Shown here: positions 47,427-56,885 of the stretch, one piece after another | How the letters are laid out: each line of letters begins with the position of its first letter | How positions within the stretch are numbered: position 1 is the first letter of the stretch | NCBI RefSeq assembly: GCF_900112755.1 | Contig: NZ_FOMW01000009.1 | Span: 124,001-188,000, forward strand | Length of the DNA: 64,000 bases | Direction: 5' to 3' | DNA from: Sulfitobacter brevis | GTDB taxonomy: Bacteria > Pseudomonadota > Alphaproteobacteria > Rhodobacterales > Rhodobacteraceae | Made by a program: the position numbers and the translations under genes | The notes under the pieces: model-generated | What the model was told of the DNA's origin: nothing | What the model saw: only the letters and a program-made list of their open reading frames with translations | The model's database searches: none

Positions 47427-47887
47427 CAGGCGCCGCTATCGCTGTATGGGCCGTGACTGGCGCCGCAGCTGCACAGATGTGTCGGCAAGACACTGCGCTT
47501 TTGCGCGGCGATTGGGGCAGTGCGCGTTTTAGCATTGAGATCGCTGACGATGTTGCGGAGCGGGCGCAGGGCTTGATGGACCGGACCTCGATGCCGATGG
47601 GCGCGGGCATGCTGTTTGTCTATGAGCGTCCGACAACCCTGAGCTTTTGGATGCGCAACACGTTGATCCCGCTCGATATGCTGTTCATCGATGCACGCGG
47701 GGTCGTCCAATACATCCACCACAATGCCGTGCCGCTGGATGAGTCGCCGATTCTCGGTGGTGATGACTTGCTTGCGGTGCTCGAGATCAACGGCGGATTA
47801 GCGGCGCGTATGGGAATCGAGGAGGGCACCGAACTGCGCCATCCTGCATTTTCGGGCCGCCTGGCTGCATGGCCTTGCGACGATTGA
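47384..47887 (+). CDS. DUF192 family secreted protein
   Basis: A 167-residue protein with a signal peptide (AGAAIAVWAVTGAAAAQ at about 15-31), so it is exported. The rest is the DUF192 domain (AERAQGLMDRTSMPMGAGMLF, FWMRNTLIPLDMLFID), a small beta-fold of unknown function. It overlaps the end of the cold-shock gene in a different frame. No function is proposed. Confidence 0.85.
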   Translation: MGNSSNSRVWQRYLAGAAIAVWAVTGAAAAQMCRQDTALLRGDWGSARFSIEIADDVAERAQGLMDRTSMPMGAGMLFVYERPTTLSFWMRNTLIPLDMLFIDARGVVQYIHHNAVPLDESPILGGDDLLAVLEINGGLAARMGIEEGTELRHPAFSGRLAAWPCDD

Positions 47888-47998
47888 TCGGTTTTTAAGG
47901 GCCTAGCCAAAAAATTACCGGTTTCGGCCAGATATATTGCAATCGGGTGCATTGTTCCCCTTTTCATCCGCAAAGAAGCTGGCTAAAGAAGCCCTTGT

Positions 47999-48075
47999 CG
48001 GAGCGTGGCGCAGCCTGGTAGCGCACCTGTTTTGGGTACAGGGGGTCGGAGGTTCGAATCCTCTCGCTCCGACCA
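47999..48075 (+). tRNA. tRNA-Pro (anticodon TGG)
   Basis: The 77-base cloverleaf is complete. The acceptor arms are CGGAGCG and CGCTCCG, with discriminator A and an encoded CCA end. The anticodon stem CCTGT/ACAGG encloses the loop TTTGGGT, which gives anticodon TGG. The T-arm is GGAGGTTCGAATCCTC. Confidence 0.97.
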
Positions 48076-48100
48076 CTTTCACTAAAATCCCCCACCTTGG

Positions 48101-48117
48101 GTGCGCATTAAGCGCAC
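48101..48117 (+). terminator. Hairpin after tRNA-Pro
   Basis: The stem GTGCGC/GCGCAC with a 5-base loop starts 26 bases after the tRNA and is followed by a T-rich stretch with interruptions. It is a plausible end of the tRNA transcript. Confidence 0.5.
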
Positions 48118-48600
48118 AGGGTGTTTGCGTTTTGTCGCGGCAGAGCCATTCGGCACCCCCAGGTATCGTATCCCCATCTGATAGTGCCGCTCGCCAACTG
48201 CAGGGCACTTAGACTGTTCGCCGAACCGTGCACCCCCCTACATTTAGTGGTCCGTAAGATGCGCCATCTCTAGGTGTGCGGCTTTGTCCGAATCGCGAGC
48301 AGATTTGAGGCCCTAAAATGTCACAGGTTTCGATTCAATGAACGGCTGCGCTGAAAATTGACTCTCCTACGACTGTCTTCGTCAGGTTGGCTGATGAGAT
48401 GATCAGAAGCTGGGGACAATTCCACCCCGGCCGCCTATTGATTGCAGCTAACCCCCACGGGTTATTCGACTTATTCGGATGTAGCACTGCGGCACAGGCT
48501 GCGGACATCTCTGGGGATATCTAGTGAGTGAATCGGTGGGGCGAGAGAGCCTCAAAGTTGCGCCCTCCCGTCAACATGCAGTTTAGAAAAATTCCGAAAT
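48118..48600. other. Non-coding stretch between tRNA-Pro and the nrdJ promoter
   Basis: About 480 bases without a gene I can support on either strand. A duplicate of the tRNA 3' end, which would point to an integrated element, was looked for and not seen. No transposase remnant was recognised in the translated frames examined. Composition is more even than in the neighbouring coding regions. Confidence 0.45.
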
Positions 48601-48607
48601 AAAACCG

Positions 48608-48636
48608 TTGACCCGATAGGGATGATTACGTCAGAT
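48608..48636 (+). promoter_or_regulatory. Candidate nrdJ promoter
   Basis: TTGACC, a 17-base spacer, then TCAGAT. The -35 is good and the -10 weak. The NrdR-like boxes overlap and follow it, which makes this placement more credible. It implies a leader of about 230 bases before nrdJ. Confidence 0.4.
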
Positions 48637-48672
48637 TGTGGGTGCAGATGATGTCGCCACAAGATGTAGTGG
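48626..48672 (+). promoter_or_regulatory. Candidate tandem NrdR boxes upstream of nrdJ
   Basis: The second box, CCACAAGATGTAGTGG at 48657-48672, is close to the NrdR consensus and has 4-base perfect outer arms. Exactly 31 bases upstream, at 48626-48641, TTACGTCAGATTGTGG matches mainly in its right half. A 31-base spacing is the known arrangement of NrdR sites. Confidence 0.6.
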
Positions 48673-48870
48673 TTTAAGCTCAGAGGGCGCATCGGAGCAC
48701 AGGGCAGTAAACGACTTACATCGTTTCTTTCAAATGACGCATGGGCCGTGGGGTATTCCTGTTGTGGCCGGTGCAGTGACCTGTGGGCGCGCGGTAGCGG
48801 GCTGGCAGATGGGGTGTCTGCAATGACTGCATCCCGCCGATAATGAAAACGCTACGGATGGGGCAGCGAC

Positions 48871-51800
48871 ATGAAAATTGAACGTAAATTCACCAAGGCC
48901 GGCCAAGACGCCTACGCGGCACTCGATTTCGTCACCACGGTAAGCGAGATCCGCAACCCTGATGGTTCGGTGGTGTTCAAGCTCGATGATGTCGAAGTCC
49001 CCTCAAGCTGGAGCCAGGTCGCAAGTGATGTGATCGCCCAGAAGTATTTCCGCAAAGCTGGCGTGCCGACGGAAGTGAAGAAGGTCAAAGAAAAGGACGT
49101 CCCAGAATTTCTCTGGCGCTCGGTGCCCGTCGAAGGCGCGGAAATGGGCGGCGAGACATCCTCCAAACAGGTATTCGACCGTTTGGCTGGCGCCTGGACC
49201 TATTGGGGTTGGAAAGGCGGCTATTTCGGCACCGAAGAAGACGCCCAAGCTTATTACGACGAAATGCGGTACATTCTGGCGTCACAGGCAGGTGCTCCGA
49301 ACAGCCCGCAGTGGTTCAACACCGGCCTGCACTGGGCATACGGCATAGACGGTCCTGCGCAAGGTCACTACTATGTCGACTACAAAACCGGCAAGCTGAC
49401 CCGTTCGAAATCCTCTTATGAGCACCCACAGCCGCATGCCTGCTTCATCCAGTCCGTCGCGGACGATCTGGTCGGTGACGGCGGCATCATGGACCTTTGG
49501 GTACGTGAGGCGCGTCTGTTCAAATACGGCTCCGGTACGGGTACAAACTTCTCTTCCCTGCGCGGTGCGGGAGAGAAACTATCAGGCGGCGGCAAGTCCT
49601 CTGGCCTCATGGGCTTTTTGAAAATCGGCGACCGTGCTGCAGGCGCGATCAAATCGGGCGGCACCACACGGCGCGCGGCCAAGATGGTCATCGTCGATGC
49701 CGACCACCCCGATATTCAGGACTTCATCAACTGGAAAGTGATTGAAGAACAAAAGGTTGCCAGCATCGTTGCGGGCTCCAAAATGCACGAAGAAAAGCTC
49801 AACAAGCTTTTCGCGGCAATCAAGGCTTGGGACGGCGCTGTGGCAGACGCCTATGATCCGGCAGCCAACGCGCAGCTCAAGCAGGCGATCCGCGAGGCCA
49901 AAAAGGTCGCGATCCCCGAGACCTATATCAAGCGCGTCTTGGACTATGCCAAGCAGGGCCATACCAGCATCGAATTCCCGACCTATGACACTGACTGGGA
50001 CTCCGAAGCCTATTCGTCGGTTTCGGGCCAGAACTCCAACAACTCGATCCGCGTGACCAACGCTTTCCTCACCGCCGTTGAAAAAGACGCCGATTGGGAG
50101 CTGATCAGCCGCGTTGATGGCAAGGTCACGAAAACAATCCGCGCCCGTGATCTGTGGGAGCAGGTGGGCCACGCTGCTTGGGCCTGTGCCGATCCGGGCA
50201 TCCAATACCATGACACCGTTAACGACTGGCACACATGCCCCGAAGATGGCGCGATCCGCGGATCAAACCCTTGTTCGGAATACATGTTCCTAGACGACAC
50301 GGCTTGCAACCTTGCTTCGATGAACCTGCTGACCTTCCTCAAGGACGGCGCATTCATGGTCGAAGACTATATGCATGCCAGCCGCCTGTGGACGGTGACG
50401 TTGGAAATTTCGGTGATGATGGCGCAGTTCCCCTCCAAGGAAATTGCGCAGCGGTCCTATGATTTCCGCACGCTGGGTCTGGGCTATGCCAATATCGGCG
50501 GCTTGCTGATGAACATGGGCTATTCGTATGACAGCGACGAAGGCCGCAGCCTTTGTGGCGCGCTGACTGCGATCATGACCGGTGTGGCTTATGCCACTTC
50601 TGCCGAAATGGCGCGCGAGCTTGGCGCTTTCCCCGGCTATAAGAAAAACGCCCACCACATGCTGCGGGTGATGCGCAACCATCGCAACGCCGCCTATGGC
50701 AACGACACCGGATACGAGCGTCTGTCGGTCAAGCCCGTGCCGCTGGATCACGTGAACTGCCCTCAGCCCGGGCTGGTCGATGTGGCGATGTCCTGCTGGG
50801 ACGAAGCACTGAAACTGGGCGAAGAGCACGGCTATCGTAACGCCCAGACTTCCGTGATTGCACCAACCGGCACCATCGGCCTGGTGATGGATTGCGACAC
50901 CACCGGAATCGAGCCTGACTTCGCATTGGTGAAGTTCAAAAAGCTCGCAGGCGGCGGCTACTTCAAGATCATCAACCAGTCGGTTCCCGGTGCTTTGGCC
51001 AAACAGGGCTACACCGCCGCGCAGATCAGCGAGATCGTCGCCTATGCCGTGGGCCATGGCTCCATCGGCAACGCGCCCGGCATCAACCACACCAGCCTGA
51101 CAGGCCATGGCTTCGGCCCCAAGGAACTGGCCAAGATTGATGGTGCATTGGCCTCGGCTTTCGACATCCGCTTTGTTTTCAACCAGTGGACGCTGGGCGC
51201 TGATTTCTGCACCAAGGTCCTCGGCATTCCCACCGAGATGCTGAACGATCCGTCGTTTGACCTGCTGAAATTGCTCGGCTTTACCCGCCGCGACATTGAG
51301 GCCGCCAACGACCATGTCTGCGGCACAATGACCCTTGAAGGCGCGCCGCATCTCAAAGAGCAGCACTACTCGATCTTTGACTGCGCCAATCCCTGCGGCA
51401 AAAAGGGCAAGCGTTTCCTGAGCGTTAACAGCCACATCACCATGATGGCCGCGGCGCAAAGCTTCATTTCGGGTGCGATCTCCAAGACCATCAACATGCC
51501 CAATGATGCGACCATCGAAGACTGCCAGAAGGCCTATGAGTTGAGCTGGTCGCTCGGCATCAAAGCCAACGCGCTCTACCGTGACGGCTCCAAACTCAGC
51601 CAGCCGCTTGCGGCAGCCTTGGTGGAGGATGACGACGAGGCGGCAGAAACGCTGGAAAGCGGCACGCCCCACGAGAAGGCCCGTGTACTGGCCGAAAAGA
51701 TCGTCGAAAAAGTCATTGTCAAAGAAATCATCAAATCGCACCGCGAAAAGATGCCCCAGCGCCGCAAAGGTTATACCCAGAAGGCCAATGTCGGCGGTCA

Positions 51801-52524
51801 TAAGGTCTATCTGCGCACCGGAGAATACGAAGACGGTAAGCTTGGCGAAATCTTTATCGACATGCACAAAGAGGGTGCTGGTTTCCGTGCGATGATGAAC
51901 AACTTCGCCATCGCGGTGTCGGTCGGTCTGCAGTACGGCGTGCCGCTGGAGGAGTTCGTGGACGCCTTCACCTTCACCAAATTTGAACCCGCAGGCATGG
52001 TGCAGGGCAACGACAGCATCAAATCTGCAACCTCGATCCTCGACTATATTTTCCGCGAACTGGCGGTGTCGTACCTTGATCGCACCGATCTGGCACATGT
52101 GCAGCCTGAAGGGGCCTCGTTCGACACCATCGGACAGGGCGAAACCTCCGAAGGTGTCGCGAACGTCAGCGAGATCAGCGAAAACGCGGCGAACAAATCG
52201 CTCGAAGTTCTGCGCCAGATCAGCTCGACCGGATATCTGCGCAATCGTCTGCCGCAGGAGCTTGTCGTGCTGCAAGGCGGGCAGGGTGGTAGGATGGCCG
52301 CTGTTGGCACCGCATTGGCGCCCGAGCTTGCCTCCGGCAGTGTCGCGGTCGCCATGGCCAGCACCTCGGTCGCCAGCGGGGCTGTGAGCATTGATTTGCG
52401 CACCAAGGCCAAGATGCAGGGCTATGAGGGCGAGGCCTGCGGCGAGTGCGGAAATTACACGCTGGTGCGCAATGGTACCTGCATGAAGTGCAATACCTGC
52501 GGCGGCACCAGCGGCTGTAGCTAA
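48871..52524 (+). CDS. nrdJ: Adenosylcobalamin-dependent (class II) ribonucleotide reductase
   Basis: It reduces ribonucleotides to deoxyribonucleotides using a radical from adenosylcobalamin, so DNA synthesis here depends on B12. The 1217 residues show the catalytic-barrel motifs ([60 protein letters not shown]). The C-terminus is a Cys-rich zinc ribbon ([15 protein letters not shown]) over about the last 30 residues. The gene stands alone, with candidate NrdR boxes upstream and a terminator just after it. Confidence 0.97.
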   Translation: MKIERKFTKAGQDAYAALDFVTTVSEIRNPDGSVVFKLDDVEVPSSWSQVASDVIAQKYFRKAGVPTEVKKVKEKDVPEFLWRSVPVEGAEMGGETSSKQVFDRLAGAWTYWGWKGGYFGTEEDAQAYYDEMRYILASQAGAPNSPQWFNTGLHWAYGIDGPAQGHYYVDYKTGKLTRSKSSYEHPQPHACFIQSVADDLVGDGGIMDLWVREARLFKYGSGTGTNFSSLRGAGEKLSGGGKSSGLMGFLKIGDRAAGAIKSGGTTRRAAKMVIVDADHPDIQDFINWKVIEEQKVASIVAGSKMHEEKLNKLFAAIKAWDGAVADAYDPAANAQLKQAIREAKKVAIPETYIKRVLDYAKQGHTSIEFPTYDTDWDSEAYSSVSGQNSNNSIRVTNAFLTAVEKDADWELISRVDGKVTKTIRARDLWEQVGHAAWACADPGIQYHDTVNDWHTCPEDGAIRGSNPCSEYMFLDDTACNLASMNLLTFLKDGAFMVEDYMHASRLWTVTLEISVMMAQFPSKEIAQRSYDFRTLGLGYANIGGLLMNMGYSYDSDEGRSLCGALTAIMTGVAYATSAEMARELGAFPGYKKNAHHMLRVMRNHRNAAYGNDTGYERLSVKPVPLDHVNCPQPGLVDVAMSCWDEALKLGEEHGYRNAQTSVIAPTGTIGLVMDCDTTGIEPDFALVKFKKLAGGGYFKIINQSVPGALAKQGYTAAQISEIVAYAVGHGSIGNAPGINHTSLTGHGFGPKELAKIDGALASAFDIRFVFNQWTLGADFCTKVLGIPTEMLNDPSFDLLKLLGFTRRDIEAANDHVCGTMTLEGAPHLKEQHYSIFDCANPCGKKGKRFLSVNSHITMMAAAQSFISGAISKTINMPNDATIEDCQKAYELSWSLGIKANALYRDGSKLSQPLAAALVEDDDEAAETLESGTPHEKARVLAEKIVEKVIVKEIIKSHREKMPQRRKGYTQKANVGGHKVYLRTGEYEDGKLGEIFIDMHKEGAGFRAMMNNFAIAVSVGLQYGVPLEEFVDAFTFTKFEPAGMVQGNDSIKSATSILDYIFRELAVSYLDRTDLAHVQPEGASFDTIGQGETSEGVANVSEISENAANKSLEVLRQISSTGYLRNRLPQELVVLQGGQGGRMAAVGTALAPELASGSVAVAMASTSVASGAVSIDLRTKAKMQGYEGEACGECGNYTLVRNGTCMKCNTCGGTSGCS

Positions 52525-52561
52525 CCAACGGCGGCGCGTCACGGTGATATACCAAGTGATT

Positions 52562-52582
52562 ATAGCCCAATGGGGCTATTTT
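52562..52582 (+). terminator. nrdJ terminator
   Basis: The stem ATAGCCC/GGGCTAT has seven perfect pairs and an AATG loop, followed by TTT. It lies about 40 bases after the nrdJ stop. Confidence 0.7.
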
Positions 52583-52644
52583 GACGCCCAAAACCAAGGT
52601 CATTCGGACCCAAGCAATGTAAAGTCCTTGTTTTTATGATATTT

Positions 52645-52680
52645 TGGAGCGCGCTAGATTTAATCGATTAACGCGCTCCA
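52645..52680. repeat. 9-base inverted repeat at the left edge of the accessory block
   Basis: The arms TGGAGCGCG and CGCGCTCCA are perfect and enclose a TTAATCGATTAA palindrome. It lies between the nrdJ terminator and the AAA+ gene, in sequence that is clearly A/T-richer than nrdJ. Function unknown. Confidence 0.6.
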
Positions 52681-52881
52681 CAAATTCATCGCGCCTCCCA
52701 TGGGGTTGACGAAATCAAACATTTGGTGCTGTCTTTAGTGATGACAGACGCAAAGCTTATCCATCTCATACGGTTCTCTTGATCTGATTCCCTTCGGGGC
52801 CGCAGTCGAGGTCTAGTCATTCATCCATATAACTTGCCCGAGCTGGTTGGTCCCTTTTTCTCGAAGAACAAGGAACCCGCG
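52681..52881. other. Leader of the AAA+ gene
   Basis: No gene seen. An AAGGA ribosome-binding site ends it. No promoter pair was clear enough to name. Confidence 0.35.
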
Positions 52882-53988
52882 ATGAAAACCTTCAAGCTCT
52901 TTGATGTATCGAATCCCAGTGTCGACAAAGACGCAATGACGTTGCGCCTGACCAAGCACCTAAAGAAGCTGCGCACCAAGGGGCAAGTTTTGGCTTCTTC
53001 TGACGCCAATGATGACCCCAACAATCCCGCAAAGATTGTTGGGGTCGAACCGGTGACAACGCCTGTAGAGAAGACTTGGGAAGATGAAAACCGGATCAGT
53101 ATGCGCGTGAGAAGAATTGCAGATCGGCGGTTAGAAGCTTCAGGGATGGCCCATCTCAATTACAAAGAGGTCCAGTGGCTAAGCTCTTTCATCGACGGGG
53201 TCCAAGTTGTCGAACTTGAAAGTGAACACAGAGTGGATGAAATCATTGCAACCCTGCATGATGAGATGCCGTGGATGGGCCCCGCTACTAAAGAGGTCTG
53301 GTATGCTTTACGTCAAAATTGCAGTCGGCGTGAACCTGTCAAAATTCCACCGCTGCTATTGAATGGCCCGCCTGGCATTGGCAAGTCAGTTTGGGCTCGT
53401 CGACTTGCTCAACTGCTTTGCATCCCCAGATGTGATATTGATGCGAGTTTGGGGGGTGTCGGATTTAGCGTTGCTGGAACTGAAAGAGGATGGTCTTCCG
53501 CGCAACCCGGCAGACCACTTGAAATCATCATGCAACATCGGATTGGCAATCCCCTGATTGTAGTCGATGAAATCTGCAAAGCTCAGTCCGGCAGGTCGAA
53601 TAAAGGTGGGGAACACTCGTTTGCGAATACGCTGCTGAACATTCTTGAGCCGGCAACTTCTGTTAGCTGGGAGTGCCCATTCTATCGAATTAAGATCAAC
53701 ATGTCGCAGATCTCATGGATTTTGACGTCAAACGATGCGTTGAAAGTGCCAGAACCGCTGCTTAGCAGGTGCACACGTGTCGAGTGCCAACCTATCACCG
53801 TGTCGGAACTGAAAGGTTTTGCCCGACGGAGAGCGAAACAACTAAAGCTTACAAATACATCAGTTGAAGTTATCGAACATGTAATCGGCTCATCAGAATA
53901 TGTCGGTAGGACCGTTCCTAGTTTGCGAGACGTCAATCGCATGTTGCGGCGGGCAGAGGTTCTCGAGGGGCGGCCGATGCTACACTGA
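52882..53988 (+). CDS. Stand-alone Lon-like AAA+ ATPase
   Basis: A 368-residue ATPase whose core looks like the Lon AAA+ module: Walker A GPPGIGKS at residues 162-169, then DASLGGVGFSVAGTERGW and PGRPLEII in the positions of the Lon sequences SLGG...RGHRRTY and PGRI, Walker B LIVVDE at 225-230, sensor-1 Asn284 in WILTSND, and an arginine finger at about Arg296. The Lon N-terminal substrate domain and the C-terminal Ser-Lys protease are absent; the protein ends soon after the helical lid. The N-terminal 150 residues are unrecognised. The start is set by AAGGA upstream. The gene uses more A/T-rich codons than its neighbours and was probably acquired. No partner gene is evident. Confidence 0.85.
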   Translation: MKTFKLFDVSNPSVDKDAMTLRLTKHLKKLRTKGQVLASSDANDDPNNPAKIVGVEPVTTPVEKTWEDENRISMRVRRIADRRLEASGMAHLNYKEVQWLSSFIDGVQVVELESEHRVDEIIATLHDEMPWMGPATKEVWYALRQNCSRREPVKIPPLLLNGPPGIGKSVWARRLAQLLCIPRCDIDASLGGVGFSVAGTERGWSSAQPGRPLEIIMQHRIGNPLIVVDEICKAQSGRSNKGGEHSFANTLLNILEPATSVSWECPFYRIKINMSQISWILTSNDALKVPEPLLSRCTRVECQPITVSELKGFARRRAKQLKLTNTSVEVIEHVIGSSEYVGRTVPSLRDVNRMLRRAEVLEGRPMLH

Positions 53989-54112
53989 GGGCGGATTGCG
54001 GACTTTCTCTGCAAGTGCGAATTGGCCTTGTATCAGCGGCGAGAGCCGACATCCATTCAGCCATGGATCGAGGATTTTTCGGCGATATGAAAGACGGCTG
54101 TGAGCCCAAAGT

Positions 54113-54147
54113 GCCGACACTCAATTGCAACGTGAATGTCGGCTTTT
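54113..54147 (+). terminator. Terminator-like hairpin after the AAA+ gene
   Basis: GCCGACA and TGTCGGC pair over seven bases around a 17-base loop, with TTTT after the stem. It is about 125 bases after the AAA+ stop and just before the convergent VOC gene end. Confidence 0.5.
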
Positions 54148-54150
54148 GGC

Positions 54151-54648
54151 TTAGGAGTAAGCACCGTTAGAGTATGTCAGCTCATAGCTGTGGCTGTAGA
54201 GTTCAAAGACGATGCCGAAGGGGTCTTCAACGTAAACCATGCGATACGGCTTCTCGTCGGGAAAATATTCACGCACGGGCATCCGTTGTTTACCTCCGGC
54301 GGCTACGATTTTTGCCAGAAGGTCTTCAAGGTTTGGATCCTGAATGGCAAAGTGGAACGTGCCGTGCTTTCGGAAGTCGAGGTTATTATCGGGCGCCTCG
54401 TGGCCTTCAAATTCGAAGAGTTCGAACCCGATACGATCAGCCGTTGCCAAGTGCGCGATACGCATGCGCCCCCAACCTTTGCCAAAAACATCTGAGCACA
54501 TTTGGCCGATGTCGCTGTCGTCTTCGATAATGACCGTAGGTTCCATGATGACATAGAAGCCAAGGACGTCGCCGTAGAATGTGATCGCCTTGTCCAAATC
54601 TGGAACAGACAAACCGATATGAGAGAATGAGCGTGGTGTCGGGTGCAT
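54151..54648 (-). CDS. VOC family protein (glyoxalase/dioxygenase fold)
   Basis: A 165-residue metalloprotein of the vicinal oxygen chelate superfamily. The two halves supply the usual metal ligands: His in FSHIGLSVPDL with Glu in GFELFEF, and His in FHFAIQD with Glu in GIVFELYS near the end. A good ribosome-binding site (AAGGAA) precedes the ATG. It is divergent from a LysR gene with palindromes between them, so it is probably that regulator's target. The substrate is unknown. Confidence 0.9.
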   Translation of the reverse strand: MHPTPRSFSHIGLSVPDLDKAITFYGDVLGFYVIMEPTVIIEDDSDIGQMCSDVFGKGWGRMRIAHLATADRIGFELFEFEGHEAPDNNLDFRKHGTFHFAIQDPNLEDLLAKIVAAGGKQRMPVREYFPDEKPYRMVYVEDPFGIVFELYSHSYELTYSNGAYS

Positions 54649-54709
54649 GGTATTTCCTTTTTAAGAGTTCTGATGGAGGTTTAGGTGGACTCTTGTCTCG
54701 TTGGAAATT

Positions 54710-54724
54710 ATCATTTTATATGAT
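54710..54724. promoter_or_regulatory. Perfect LysR-type box (T-N11-A)
   Basis: ATCAT-N5-ATGAT is a perfect inverted repeat with the T-N11-A spacing of LysR-type regulators. It lies in the 99-base region between the divergent VOC and LysR genes. Confidence 0.65.
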
Positions 54725-54726
54725 TT

Positions 54727-54740
54727 TCATAATTTTATGA
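54727..54740. promoter_or_regulatory. Second palindrome before the LysR start
   Basis: TCATAA-TT-TTATGA is a perfect palindrome eight bases before the LysR ATG and three bases from the first box. Two adjacent sites are typical of LysR-type control regions. Confidence 0.55.
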
Positions 54741-54747
54741 GTTTAGC

Positions 54748-55635
54748 ATGCTGAATGCCAAGTGGTTGGATACCTTCACAACACTGTGCGATATTGGACA
54801 TTTTACGCGGACGGCTGAAGTGTTGGGGATGACCCAGCCCGGTGTTTCACAGCATTTACACAAGCTGGCGTCTCAAGTTGGCAAGCCGCTCATATCAAAG
54901 GATGGAAAATCTTTCACGCTCACCCCTGCTGGTGAGGCCGTGCTGGCGATTGGCATCGCACGGCGTAGCCAAGAACGCGAACTGCAGGACATTATCCAAT
55001 TTGACGATCCAAACGTCGGCGACATCAGCATTGGTTGTTCCGGCAGCTTTGCCATGTGGCTCTATCCGCATCTTCTGGATTGGATGCATCAAGCACCTGA
55101 GCTTGTCCTCCGTGTCACGGCTGCGCCGCATATGAGTATTGTGACATCCGTGCTGGATGGAAAGTTCGATCTGGGGATCGTTTCTGAGCCGATCAACTAT
55201 CCCAGATTGGAGGCCGTCAAATTCGCCCGTGAAGAGCTCTGTTTGATTGTTCCCCAATCATATGCTGGGCAAAAGCTTGATCTCAACCTCTTGAACGAGA
55301 TCGGTTTTGTCGCACACCCAGACGGATATGCATATGCGGATGATCTCTTTTCGTTGAACTTCCCAGAAGATTATAAAGGGGCTGACCGCTTGTGGATAAG
55401 GACCTTTGTCAACCAGATCGGCCAAATCCCCATCCCAGTAGCGCAGGGGCTGGGATATACGATATTGCCCAAATCTGGCGTCGATGCCTTTGCTGGCAAG
55501 CAGGACTTGGCGATCATTCAACTTCCAAAAAAACGATACCATGATCTTTGGATAATTTCTCGCAAGGGACGGAGCGAGATCGCGCGTGTCGCTGCATTGA
55601 GCAACCTTATTGGCCGTGCGGCGCAAATGCTTTGA
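54748..55635 (+). CDS. LysR family transcriptional regulator (accessory block)
   Basis: A 295-residue regulator with the helix-turn-helix at about residues 15-40 (IGHFTRTAEVLGMTQPGVSQHLHKL) and a two-lobed effector domain from about 88 on. It is divergent from the VOC gene with two palindromes between them, so it probably controls that gene and itself. The start ATG has no strong ribosome-binding site, but the helix-turn-helix begins where expected. Confidence 0.9.
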   Translation: MLNAKWLDTFTTLCDIGHFTRTAEVLGMTQPGVSQHLHKLASQVGKPLISKDGKSFTLTPAGEAVLAIGIARRSQERELQDIIQFDDPNVGDISIGCSGSFAMWLYPHLLDWMHQAPELVLRVTAAPHMSIVTSVLDGKFDLGIVSEPINYPRLEAVKFAREELCLIVPQSYAGQKLDLNLLNEIGFVAHPDGYAYADDLFSLNFPEDYKGADRLWIRTFVNQIGQIPIPVAQGLGYTILPKSGVDAFAGKQDLAIIQLPKKRYHDLWIISRKGRSEIARVAALSNLIGRAAQML

Positions 55636-55991
55636 AGTAGCGTTTCAGGGGAGCAACAAACAAAATGGGGATCGGTGGGAACAGATAGATGACTTTCAGA
55701 GAAGTATATGGAACGGCAATTTTGTCCCGCGTTGTGTGAGTTCAGACTTGCCCCAGTTAACGGCAAAAGATTTCTGAGCAGCCATTCATGCAAAGCGCGT
55801 CGAAAGTGTCGTGAGATCCCATACTGACGAATGCGGCATTGTGTGTGAATGGCTGCTATCACCAGTGAGGCATAAACCTTCAACAACTCTTTGAGTTTTG
55901 AACAGGTAATGTGGCAGCGTCAAACGAGGTGATTTGTGGCTGCGCCGAAAGCGAGTGTTTTTGACACTCCTCAAAATGCCTAATCTCGTCT
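55636..55991. other. Non-coding stretch with a 12-base inverted repeat
   Basis: About 356 bases between the convergent LysR and AEC genes, with no gene I can support. It contains the separate inverted repeat noted at 55777-55857. Otherwise it looks like degenerate sequence. Confidence 0.45.
55777..55857. repeat. 12-base perfect inverted repeat, 57 bases apart
   Basis: AGCAGCCATTCA at 55777-55788 and TGAATGGCTGCT at 55846-55857. The bases between are not otherwise palindromic and hold no gene. It may be a remnant of a small mobile element or of a repeat family common in Roseobacter intergenic regions. Confidence 0.55.
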
Positions 55992-56885
55992 TTATAAACG
56001 CAGAGCTACTGCAATCCATAGCGGCAGCGTTATACAACTCAACAGCGTAGATTGCGCGATCAGTATAGAAGGAACTCGACGGTCCGCGCCGAAGGCACCT
56101 GCCAGAATATGCGCAGCCGATGCCGTCGGTAGCGCAGCAAAGACGATCATTAAAGCTACAAGTGCTGCATCGTCGGTCAAATGCGGTGCCACGATCCACA
56201 CCGCAAATGGTAAAATCAACAGCTTGATTGCGTTTAACCCGCTACAGAACCTGTCCAGACGGAGGATGGCCTTCCAATCCATCGTGGCACCTATGGACAA
56301 AAGTGCCATGGGCACAGCTGCTTCAGACAGGCGTGACAGGGCTTGCACCGGGACTTTCGGCAAGGCGATACCGGATAGACCGACAGAAATACCAGCAAGA
56401 CTGGCCAGCAGGAACGGGTTGGTGGCGATAGCGATGAGCCGTAATTTCCACCCCCCGCGTCCGCGAGACAAAGCACCGACAGCCAAGACATTCGCCACCG
56501 GAACGGCGAGGCCAATTGCGACAGACATTATTCCGGAAACAGCAGCGGGCATCGCAGACGCCGCGACAAAGGCAATTGCCGTGTTGAAGCGCCATGCGGT
56601 CTGCCATGTCCCTGCGAAGTCCAGAAATGACGCAGGTCCCCAAGAGCGCAATAGGAGCCCCAAGCCAAACCCCAACCCCATGACGGTCCAGACACCGACA
56701 CCGACGGACGCGATCTCGGAGATGGCAATCGGGCGCACAGATGCAGAGACAAACAGGAGCGCGGGGAAAAGCACAAGAAAGTTCAGGCGGTCGATGCCAG
56801 CCCAGATGTCCGGCGCTATCCGTTTGCTGATCGCCCATCCGCCAAGGCCGGTTTGTGGCCCCCGATCGCCGCTGGTAGAAATCAA
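55992..56885 (-). CDS. AEC family transporter, 5'-truncated (probable pseudogene)
   Basis: A permease of the auxin efflux carrier family. From about residue 14 on it reads normally (GWAISKRIAPDIWAGIDRLNFLVLFPALLF-type region, then about nine membrane segments ending at LLSCITLPLWIAVALRL). The first membrane segment, which normally precedes this in the family, is replaced by a short polar stretch (ISTSGDRGPQT). The only starts are TTG-like, with no visible ribosome-binding site; an in-frame stop lies about 19 codons further upstream. The 5' end therefore seems cut by a rearrangement at about 56850. It may be inactive. Confidence 0.7.
   Translation of the reverse strand: MISTSGDRGPQTGLGGWAISKRIAPDIWAGIDRLNFLVLFPALLFVSASVRPIAISEIASVGVGVWTVMGLGFGLGLLLRSWGPASFLDFAGTWQTAWRFNTAIAFVAASAMPAAVSGIMSVAIGLAVPVANVLAVGALSRGRGGWKLRLIAIATNPFLLASLAGISVGLSGIALPKVPVQALSRLSEAAVPMALLSIGATMDWKAILRLDRFCSGLNAIKLLILPFAVWIVAPHLTDDAALVALMIVFAALPTASAAHILAGAFGADRRVPSILIAQSTLLSCITLPLWIAVALRL

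Noticed and set aside
47999-48600. Integration of a mobile element at tRNA-Pro
   Set aside because: No integrase and no duplicate of the tRNA 3' end were seen in the following 800 bases.
48638-48826. A 62-codon frame upstream of nrdJ
   Set aside because: It starts with GTG without a ribosome-binding site, overlaps the candidate NrdR box and has poor composition; more likely leader sequence.
48640-48870. Cobalamin riboswitch in the nrdJ leader
   Set aside because: The conserved B12-box and GCCACTG-type segments could not be found by eye, so it is not listed as a feature.
55786-56199. A 137-codon leftward frame overlapping the AEC gene end
   Set aside because: It is an out-of-frame reading of the AEC gene, rich in Arg, Cys and Ser, with no start signal.
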